Translations under genes and position numbers: made by a program
Notes under the pieces: generated by a model
The model's input: only the letters and a program-made list of their open reading frames with translations
Database searches by the model: none
What the model was told of the DNA's origin: nothing
NCBI GenBank assembly: GCA_025965815.1
Contig: JAOPWF010000810.1
Coordinates: 1 to 5,156 of the forward strand
Source: Mycobacterium sp.
Lineage (GTDB): Bacteria; Actinomycetota; Actinomycetes; Mycobacteriales; Mycobacteriaceae
DNA length: 5,156 nucleotides
Reading direction: 5' to 3'
Shown: piece after piece, positions 1-5,156 of the stretch
Numbering within the stretch: the first letter of the stretch is position 1
Layout: each line of letters opens with the position of its first letter

Positions 1-1395
1 CTTGGCGGCTTCCGGGTAGTTGTCGACGAGGTCGTTCACCGCCGCGACGACCTGATCCACCTGACTGCCCGCGGCGCCGATGAACGCCTCCGTGTCCGCC
101 AGCGCGGCGTCCAGCGCCTCGCGGTCCAACGGGAACCGCGGGTCGGCGGACAACCGGTCCAGCAGGTCGGGTTCGGCGCCGCGTTCCCGCATCGCCAGCG
201 CCACCGCGACGGCATGCTCCTTGATCACCTCGTGCGCCGCCTCGCGGCCCATCCCGGCACGGACCGCCGCGATCAGCATCTTCGTCGTCGCCAGGAACGG
301 CAGGTAGCGGTCCAGTTCGCGCTGGATCACCGCCGGGTAGGCGCCGAACTCCTCGAGCACGGTCAGGAACGTCTCGATCTGCCCGTCGACGGCGAAGAAG
401 GCGTCGGGCAGGGCGACGCGGCGCACCACCGAGCAGAACACGTCGCCCTCGTTCCACTGCGCGCCTGCTAGTTCGGCCGCCATCGAGGCGTATCCGCGCA
501 GCACCACCTGCAACCCGTTGACCCGCTCACAACTGCGGGTGTTCATCTTGTGCGGCATCGCCGACGAACCGACCTGTCCCGCCGCGAAGCCCTCGGTCAC
601 CAGTTCGTGGCCCGCCATCAGCCGGATGGTGTGCGCCAACGACGACGGTCCGGCACCGAGTTGCACCAGCGCCGAGACCACGTCGTGGTCCAGCGACCGC
701 GGGTACACCTGGCCGACGCTGGTCAAAACCGCTGCGAAACCCAGGAAGTCGGCAACCCGCGCCTCCAGCTCAGTGAGCTTCGAGGCATCGCCGTCGAACA
801 GGTCCAGCATGTCCTGGGCTGTGCCCATCGGACCTTTGATACCGCGCAGCGGGTAACGGTCGATGAGCTCGCGCAGCCGGGTCAGCGCGATCAGAGTTTC
901 CTGTGCCGCCGATGCGAACCGCTTACCCAACGTGGTGGCCTGCGCGGCGACGTTGTGACTGCGGCCCGCCATCACCAGGTCGCGGTAGGCGACCGCCCGT
1001 TCGGCCAGCCGGGCCGCCACCGTGACACCGTGGGAGAACACCAGTTCCAGCGAGCGGCGAATCTGCAGCTGCTCGACGTTTTCCGTCAGGTCGCGGCTCG
1101 TCATGCCCTTGTGGATGTGCTCGTGTCCGGCCAGCGCGTTGAACTCCTCGATGCGGGCCTTGACGTCGTGGCGCAACACCCGCTCACGGGCCGCGATCGA
1201 ACCGAGGTCGACATCCTCGAGCACCCGCTCGTAGTCGGCGATCGCCGGCTCGGGCACATCGACACCCAACCCCGCCTGCGCCCGCAGCACGGCGAGCCAC
1301 AGCCTGCGCTCGGCGACGATCTTCGCCTCCGGCGACCAGATCGCGACCATCTCGGCGCTGGCGTAGCGACTCGCAAGGACATTGGGAATGCTCAC
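1..1395 (-). CDS. purB: Adenylosuccinate lyase (3' end cut by window edge)
   Basis: Adenylosuccinate lyase acts twice in cytosolic purine synthesis: it splits SAICAR to AICAR plus fumarate, and adenylosuccinate to AMP plus fumarate. The 465 visible codons match the fumarase/aspartase superfamily throughout. Seen directly: MTSRDLTEN near residues 98-106, AGRSHNVAAQATT near 143-155 with the conserved His at about 147, and the superfamily signature GSSAMPHKMN at 276-285, which carries the catalytic-loop Ser and the Lys/Asn substrate contacts. The reading frame leaves the window at base 1 after PEAAK. Mycobacterial PurB is about 472 residues, so only around seven codons and the stop are missing. 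I chose the GTG at 1395-1393 because it gives MSIPNVLA, the N-terminus I recall for mycobacterial PurB. There is no clear Shine-Dalgarno sequence before it, so a leaderless message is possible. It diverges from the alarmone synthetase gene with a 40-bp gap. No active-site residue appears lost. Confidence 0.97.
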   Translation of the reverse strand, partial: MSIPNVLASRYASAEMVAIWSPEAKIVAERRLWLAVLRAQAGLGVDVPEPAIADYERVLEDVDLGSIAARERVLRHDVKARIEEFNALAGHEHIHKGMTSRDLTENVEQLQIRRSLELVFSHGVTVAARLAERAVAYRDLVMAGRSHNVAAQATTLGKRFASAAQETLIALTRLRELIDRYPLRGIKGPMGTAQDMLDLFDGDASKLTELEARVADFLGFAAVLTSVGQVYPRSLDHDVVSALVQLGAGPSSLAHTIRLMAGHELVTEGFAAGQVGSSAMPHKMNTRSCERVNGLQVVLRGYASMAAELAGAQWNEGDVFCSVVRRVALPDAFFAVDGQIETFLTVLEEFGAYPAVIQRELDRYLPFLATTKMLIAAVRAGMGREAAHEVIKEHAVAVALAMRERGAEPDLLDRLSADPRFPLDREALDAALADTEAFIGAAGSQVDQVVAAVNDLVDNYPEAAK

Positions 1396-1435
1396 AAACA
1401 CACAGCTTACGGTGGCCGTACGGCAAAGTAGGGCT
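1396..1435. promoter_or_regulatory. Divergent purB / alarmone-synthetase promoter region
   Basis: Only 40 bp separate the two divergent starts, so both promoters must lie here or reach into the opposite gene. On the minus strand, TAAGCT (1409-1404) fits the mycobacterial -10 pattern TANNNT and sits 8 nt before the purB GTG, which suits a leaderless transcript. On the plus strand, TACGGT (1408-1413) also fits and would leave a short leader before the GTG at 1436. The two boxes overlap on opposite strands. No convincing -35 element is visible. TANNNT is a weak pattern, so these assignments are inference. Confidence 0.35.
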
Positions 1436-3187
1436 GTGTACTTCGTCGGCCTCGACCTCGCCTGGGGCAAGAAGAGGCCGTCCGGAATCGCCGTCGTCGA
1501 CGACGACGGGCGGCTGGTCGAGGTCGGCGCCGCGACTGACGACACGAGCATCGCGGCCCTGCTCCGGCCCTACGTCGATCACGATTGCACAGTCGGAATC
1601 GACGCTCCCCTGATCGTCACCAACCCGACCGGGCAGCGCCCCGCCGAGACGGCCCTCAACCGTGACTTCCACCGGTTCGAGGCGGGCGCACATCCGGCGA
1701 ACACCAGCAAGCCCGAGTTCTCGGGCACGCCACGCGGTGCCCGACTGGCGCGCGGGCTGGACCTGGACATGGACCCCGCATCGACGGCCCCGCGGCGGGC
1801 CATCGAGGTCTACCCGCATCCGGCGACGGTGGTGTTGTTCCGGCTGGGCCGGACCTTGAAGTACAAGCACAAGCAGGGCCGCCGGTTCGACGTGCTGCGG
1901 GCGGAACTGATCCGACTGATGGACGAGATCGAGGGCCTCGCCGACGCGGATCCGCCGCTGCGGGTGAGGGACAACGACGGGTGGATCGAACTGCGGCAGG
2001 CGGTCGAGAATGCCGAACGCAAGTCGGAACTGCGCCGTGCTGAAGACCCAATCGACGCCGTGATGTGCGCCTACGTGGCGTTGTACGCGACCCGCCGCCC
2101 CGACGACGTCACCACCTACGGCGACTTCGCCACCGGCTATATCGTCACGCCCACGCTGCCCCGCGACCTGCTGCCCGCGCCTCCCGAGCCGACGCCCGGT
2201 GCGGTCAACGACGCCATCGCCACCTACACCGCCCGGCGGCCCGGCCTGGTCACGAGCACCGAGCGATACCTGCAAGTGGTGACCACGCTCCTCGACGACG
2301 CCGGCATCAACTACCTGAGCGTCACCGCCCGGACCAAGACCGTGGCCTCCTTCGCGGAAAAAGCCGACCGCAGCGTCGACGGCCAGCGCCTGTACACCAA
2401 CCCGCTGGCCCAGATCACCGACCAGATCGGGCTGCGCGTCATCACCTATCTGCGCGATGACGTCACCGCCGTCGCCAATCTGCTCGCCGACGAACTGAGC
2501 CTGCTCGACGACCGGGATATGGGGCAGGAGACGGCCAGCGAGGGCCGGTGGGGATACGCGAGCAGACACCTGCTGGTCGCCGTCGAAGGCGAGCACCAAC
2601 CCGCGTCGGTGCAGGTGCGCACGGTGCTGCAACACGCGTGGGCCGAGTTCGAGCACGACATCCGTTACAAAGGTTCGATCCCCGATGACGATGCGCCCGA
2701 TCTGGACCGCCGGTTCACGCTGGCCGCCGGTCTGCTCGAGCTCGCCGACCGGGAGTTCTCCGCAATCCGCGAGCGGCTGCGCACGTCGATGCCCGATCGC
2801 CAACCGGAGCTTTCGACGGATCCGCGCATCAGCACCCCCGTCCTGGCGACCTACCTCGGCAACCGCTTTCCCGACGCTGGCTGGTCGCGCACCGAGCACT
2901 ACGCCTGGATATCCGGGCTGCTGCTCGAGCTCGGCATCACCTCGCTCGACGAGCTCGACGAGCTGCTCGACACCATCGACAGCGACAGCGTCAACGCGAT
3001 CATGGGCTACCGCTACCCGGCCGGGGCCGTCCGCCGACTCGACGACGCGTTACTGGCCGCGTTCGACGAGCGCTACCTGGCGCTGAAGGGCAACGCGCAC
3101 CGGGTGCCTATGCTCGAAAGCCGGTTGGAGCGACTGCGGGCCGCAAGGACTAGTCCGGCCCCGACCCCAGATGAACCGGGTCGGTGA
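1436..3187 (+). CDS. relZ: DUF429/RNase H-like - RelA/SpoT synthetase fusion (RelZ-like small alarmone synthetase)
   Basis: This 583-residue protein matches the architecture of M. smegmatis RelZ/MS_RHII-RSD, reported to combine RNase HII activity on RNA-DNA hybrids with (p)ppGpp synthesis. The N-terminal DUF429 domain (about 1-245) shows the acidic motifs GLDLAWG (D7), GIDAPL (D56), IEVYPHP (E124) and EDPIDAVMCAYVA (D207). The synthetase domain (about 265-415) shows an ATP-binding stretch with R299, K301, S305 and K309, ITDQIGLR with the metal-binding D329, GYASRH (373-378) for the acceptor guanine nucleotide, and VQVRTVLQHAWAEFEHD (392-408). The canonical ExQxRT Glu is Ser391. No HD hydrolase, TGS or ACT domain is present, so it should only synthesise. 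The tail (415-583) is largely helical and unassigned. I chose GTG 1436 because the RNase H fold begins at once (VYFVGLDLAWG). In-frame starts at 1382 and 1388 lie inside purB; GTG 1412 is another option. The upstream AGTAGGG is only 2 nt away, which is suboptimal. Confidence 0.9.
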   Translation: MYFVGLDLAWGKKRPSGIAVVDDDGRLVEVGAATDDTSIAALLRPYVDHDCTVGIDAPLIVTNPTGQRPAETALNRDFHRFEAGAHPANTSKPEFSGTPRGARLARGLDLDMDPASTAPRRAIEVYPHPATVVLFRLGRTLKYKHKQGRRFDVLRAELIRLMDEIEGLADADPPLRVRDNDGWIELRQAVENAERKSELRRAEDPIDAVMCAYVALYATRRPDDVTTYGDFATGYIVTPTLPRDLLPAPPEPTPGAVNDAIATYTARRPGLVTSTERYLQVVTTLLDDAGINYLSVTARTKTVASFAEKADRSVDGQRLYTNPLAQITDQIGLRVITYLRDDVTAVANLLADELSLLDDRDMGQETASEGRWGYASRHLLVAVEGEHQPASVQVRTVLQHAWAEFEHDIRYKGSIPDDDAPDLDRRFTLAAGLLELADREFSAIRERLRTSMPDRQPELSTDPRISTPVLATYLGNRFPDAGWSRTEHYAWISGLLLELGITSLDELDELLDTIDSDSVNAIMGYRYPAGAVRRLDDALLAAFDERYLALKGNAHRVPMLESRLERLRAARTSPAPTPDEPGR

Positions 3188-3507
3188 TCCCGGCGTCACG
3201 GATACCGAGCTGACGGTTGATGAGCATGGTCAGGAAGAACAGCACGACGCCGATGCCGATCAGAATCAGTGCGAGCACGTACTGCTGGGCCGGCCCGTCC
3301 CGACAACGGCGTCACCAGATACAGCGACGCCAGGAACCCGATGATCGGCAGAATCGTCGGCGTCTTGAAGTGCCCGCCGCCGTGCTGGACGTCGCGCCGG
3401 AGCACCAGCACCGCCACGTTGACCATCGCGAACACCGCCAGCGAAGTCGCGGTCGTCACGGCGAGGAAGGCGTTGTTGTGGCGGCGGTGTCGAAGCCAGA
3501 CCATCAT
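3150..3507 (-). pseudogene. APC-family amino-acid permease, C-terminal remnant with frameshift
   Basis: Only about the last quarter of an APC-superfamily transporter remains. The first frame (3507 to about 3297) reads NNAFLAVTTATSLAVFAM, then the loop VLRRDVQHGGGHFKTP, then TILPIIGFLASLYLVTPL: two membrane segments with a family-typical loop. At the run near 3294-3296 the frame changes. The next frame continues PAQQYVLALILIG, a third membrane segment, and NRQLGIRDAGITDPVHLG to a TAG at 3152-3150. The junction would read SGR-PAQQY if one G were removed. The three segments correspond to the last ones of a 12-segment carrier of roughly 450 residues. Nothing recognisable of the first nine segments lies upstream, where the sequence is already SDR remnant. 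The substrate cannot be told. Its 3' end overlaps the alarmone synthetase gene tail-to-tail by 38 bp. The frameshift could be a sequencing error, but the 5' truncation could not. Confidence 0.75.
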
Positions 3508-3533
3508 CAACCAGCCGCCGGGAGGCTGCACCG

Positions 3534-3835
3534 TCAACGGGGCAAACCGGCCCAATCAGTTGAGGTATCGGCCATCGTCGAGACCCGCTCGAGGAAGTGC
3601 GCGACCTTGGCCGGATCCCACTGGCGCTGTCATCCGAAGGCCGTCGGGCCCTGGGCCCGGTCGTGCCAGAAATGTCCGGCTTGGAATCGGGACGGGTAGC
3701 GACCAGCCGCTTCGCCGATACCCGACGTGGCGCCGGTGACCAGCACCCGTTTGCCTGCCATGGACTTCGGTCGGGGTTAGCGGCCCAGAACTGCCGACGG
3801 ATCTGGGAGCCCAGTTTGGTGTAGCCGAACGGCGG
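3534..3835 (-). pseudogene. Short-chain dehydrogenase remnant (internal deletion, stop, frameshift)
   Basis: Fragments of one SDR gene lie in order on the minus strand. First, 3835-3762 encodes PPFGYTKLGSQIRRQFWA and NPDRS, resembling the N-terminal extension seen on some actinobacterial SDRs. A one-base frame change then leads into ATG 3761, MAGKRVLVTGATSGIGEAAG, with the complete TGxxxGIG cofactor-binding motif. Directly after GRY the sequence jumps to GHFWHDRAQGPTAFG, a TGA stop, and QRQWDPAKVAHFLERV to a terminal TGA at 3536-3534. That looks like the C-terminal end of the same family. The catalytic Ser and YxxxK region, roughly 200 or more residues, is absent, so the product cannot be active. 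The first fragment begins directly after the tetR stop, as if the gene once followed tetR closely or overlapped it. The C-terminal assignment is less certain than the N-terminal one, since it rests on remembered family patterns. Confidence 0.7.
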
Positions 3836-4462
3836 CTAGGCCAGACTGGGCTCGAAATTAGCTAACGGCGCCAGCACGTCGATCACGTCCACCAGCGTTG
3901 CCCGGGCGGTGTCCCGCGGGCCGTCGCCGTCGCAGTCGTCGACGAGCGCCGACACCACCGCACCGTCCACCGCACAGACCAGCGCTGTGAGCAGTTCGGT
4001 GCGCACGCACCGGCCGGAGCGTTCGACGACCTCGACGACGGCGTCGGCGCGCTGTTGGAGAATCCGGCGCTGGATGTCGCGCAGCACCGGCTGGCGCGCG
4101 CAGGCGATGTAGCGCTCGTAGCGGGAGATCAGCTGTTCGCCGCGGCATGCCGGGGGGTCGCCGAGCAGTAGGTCGACCAGCACGTCGGCGGTCGACTCGG
4201 CACCACGGCGGCGGCGCGAGAGGGTGGCGACGCGATCGCGAAGTTGTGCTGCCTCAAGCGTTCCCACGTGTTGGACCGCGTTGGCGATCAGGTCGTCCAG
4301 CGACGAGAAGTAATAGGTCGTCGACGCCAGCGGCAACCCGGCTCGGCGTGCGACGGCGCGGTGCCGGACCGCTTCGAAGCCGCCTTCGCACAGCAGATCA
4401 GCGGCTGCGCTGACCAGCGCATACCGTCGACGTTCTCCCTTGGGAGTGACTGCTGCGGTCAC
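3836..4462 (-). CDS. TetR-family transcriptional regulator
   Basis: This 208-residue protein has the usual TetR length. The N-terminal DNA-binding domain covers about residues 11-58: helix 1 is ALVSAAADLLCEGGFEAV, the helix-turn-helix is RHRAVARRAGLPLASTTYYF, and it is followed by SSLDDLIANAV. The STTYYF ending of the recognition region is typical of the family. The remainder (about 60-208) is a variable helical ligand-binding and dimerisation domain that reveals no ligand. The start is GTG at 4462-4460, because an in-frame TGA lies three codons upstream. No good Shine-Dalgarno sequence is seen. It lies 53 bp downstream of an SDR gene on the same strand and directly before the SDR and permease remnants, so it probably controlled this cluster and itself. 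A perfect 10-bp palindrome lies 19 bp upstream of the start. The gene appears intact although its downstream neighbours are broken. Confidence 0.88.
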   Translation of the reverse strand: MTAAVTPKGERRRYALVSAAADLLCEGGFEAVRHRAVARRAGLPLASTTYYFSSLDDLIANAVQHVGTLEAAQLRDRVATLSRRRRGAESTADVLVDLLLGDPPACRGEQLISRYERYIACARQPVLRDIQRRILQQRADAVVEVVERSGRCVRTELLTALVCAVDGAVVSALVDDCDGDGPRDTARATLVDVIDVLAPLANFEPSLA

Positions 4463-4481
4463 GGATAGTCATGCTGCCAGC

Positions 4482-4491
4482 CACCCGGGTG
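4482..4491. promoter_or_regulatory. Palindrome CACCCGGGTG, candidate TetR operator
   Basis: A perfect 10-bp inverted repeat lies in the 53-bp gap between the SDR stop and the tetR start, 19 bp before the GTG. TetR-family proteins commonly bind palindromes beside their own gene, so autoregulation is plausible. The site is short for this family and GC-rich palindromes arise often by chance in such DNA, so the operator role is inference only. Confidence 0.25.
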
Positions 4492-4515
4492 CCGCATCGG
4501 GCTTTAATGGAATCG

Positions 4516-5156
4516 TCAGTTTTCCCTGGGGAAGTCGGCGGACCGGCTGAGCTGCGCCCATTGCTCCGCTTCGGCGTTGCGACGCGCGCCGGCCTCCAGC
4601 GCCTGCTCGACGGCTCCGGCCCCCAGCAGCAGCCGCCGGGGCGGTTCGGCCAGATCGACCACGCGCAGGATCACCTCCGCGGCGCGCTCGGGGTCGCCGG
4701 GTTGAGTTCCGTTGGTGTCGCGACGGAATGCGTGGATCCGGCCGACCGTCTGTTCGTAGTCGGCCCCTGGCGGGTGCATCGTCATCGACGTGCCCTGCCA
4801 GTCCGTGCGGAAGGCACCCGGCTCGACGATGACCACCTTGACGCCGAAGGGTTGCACCTCACTGGCGAGCACCTCCGAGAAGCCCTCGACGGCGAACTTG
4901 GCCGTTTGGTAGGCACCCATCCCGGGAGTTCCGCCGACCCGTCCACCGACGGACGAGAACTGGAGGAACACTCCCGACCGTTGGCGGCGCAGCACCGGCA
5001 GCGCGGCGCGCGTCACGTTCACCACCCCGAACAGGTTGGCTTCGATCTGCGCACGGAAGTCGTCGGGGTCCATTTCCTCGATGGCCGCGCTGTTCGCGTA
5101 CCCGGCATTGTTGACCACGACGTCGATCCGCCCGAACTGCGTCACTGCGAAGTCGA
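4516..5156 (-). CDS. Classical SDR oxidoreductase (5' end outside window)
   Basis: This is the C-terminal 213 residues of an NAD(P)-dependent short-chain dehydrogenase/reductase. The frame is open to the window edge (DFAVTQFGRIDVVVNNAG), so the first 75 or so residues, including the TGxxxGIG cofactor motif, lie outside. Visible family elements in order are the NNAG motif near the visible start, the FSSVGG strand with the catalytic Ser, the active-site YQTAK (YxxxK), and VIVEPGAFRTDW, the PG motif that follows the active site. All catalytic residues that can be checked are present. A GTG at 5145 could be taken as a start but cuts into the Rossmann fold, so it is not the real one. The substrate cannot be inferred. 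The TGA stop at 4518-4516 lies 53 bp before tetR on the same strand, which suggests co-transcription or regulation by that protein. It is distinct from the SDR remnant at 3534-3835, whose C-terminal end does not resemble this one. Confidence 0.9.
   Translation of the reverse strand, partial: DFAVTQFGRIDVVVNNAGYANSAAIEEMDPDDFRAQIEANLFGVVNVTRAALPVLRRQRSGVFLQFSSVGGRVGGTPGMGAYQTAKFAVEGFSEVLASEVQPFGVKVVIVEPGAFRTDWQGTSMTMHPPGADYEQTVGRIHAFRRDTNGTQPGDPERAAEVILRVVDLAEPPRRLLLGAGAVEQALEAGARRNAEAEQWAQLSRSADFPREN

Noticed and set aside
550..1431. Plus-strand open frame of 293 codons antisense to purB
   Set aside because: It is a shadow of purB, Arg/His/Gln-rich with no motif. The purB frame is conserved along its whole length.
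1184..2899. Long minus-strand open frame of 571 codons covering the alarmone synthetase gene
   Set aside because: It is antisense to a gene with clear domain motifs and runs into purB. Its translation is low-complexity Arg/Gly/Val with no recognisable domain, typical of mirror frames in GC-rich DNA.
2945..2962. Tandem CTCGACGAG repeat
   Set aside because: There are only two copies, in frame, encoding LDELDE in a helical segment. Codon bias explains it.
3645..3659. CGGGCCC-T-GGGCCCG inverted repeat as a terminator
   Set aside because: It lies inside the SDR remnant, has a one-base spacer and no T-run after it on either strand. It is probably chance in GC-rich DNA.
3217..3739. Plus-strand open frames of about 156-160 codons across the remnant region
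   Set aside because: The composition is that of antisense shadow, with no domain or ribosome site. The opposite strand explains the sequence as permease and SDR fragments.
3534..3761. Small 43-codon gene starting at ATG 3761 with a TGxxxGIG motif
   Set aside because: It could be called a small protein, but the frame continues with similar-looking SDR tail sequence past the stop, so decay of a larger gene is the simpler explanation.
4522..4533. TTCCC-TG-GGGAA hairpin at the end of the SDR gene as a terminator
   Set aside because: The stem is only 5 bp, it overlaps the last codons, and on the transcribed strand it is followed by no U-run.

Overview
The window looks like a chromosomal segment from a mycobacterium, most likely a fast-growing Mycolicibacterium-type species. 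It is very GC-rich, the PurB product reads almost like the tuberculosis-complex protein as I remember it, and next to it is a gene matching the RNase HII-like/(p)ppGpp synthetase fusion described in Mycobacterium smegmatis (MSMEG_5849, RelZ, MS_RHII-RSD). No RNA gene, CRISPR array or insertion sequence was seen.

Layout: positions 1-1395 (minus) hold adenylosuccinate lyase purB, lacking only its last few codons at the window edge. A 40-bp divergent gap (1396-1435) separates it from the fusion gene on the plus strand (1436-3187), which joins an N-terminal DUF429/RNase H-like domain to a RelA/SpoT-type synthetase domain and a C-terminal helical tail. From 3150 to 3835 the minus strand carries no intact gene. 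It holds remnants of two: the frameshifted C-terminal end of an APC-family amino-acid permease, and a short-chain dehydrogenase (SDR) reduced to its two ends by a large internal deletion plus a stop and a frameshift. Then come an intact TetR-family regulator (3836-4462, minus) and, upstream of it on the same strand, a second SDR gene running off the window (4516-5156).

Functional reading: purB and the alarmone synthetase gene are divergent neighbours, so AMP synthesis and a GTP/GDP-consuming stress enzyme may share a control region. The right half looks like a minus-strand unit SDR - tetR - SDR - permease whose distal two genes have decayed, leaving a regulator whose targets may be partly lost. 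The most interesting element is the nuclease-alarmone synthetase fusion, including a Ser where the synthetase family normally has a catalytic-site Glu. It belongs to a known family rather than a wholly new system.
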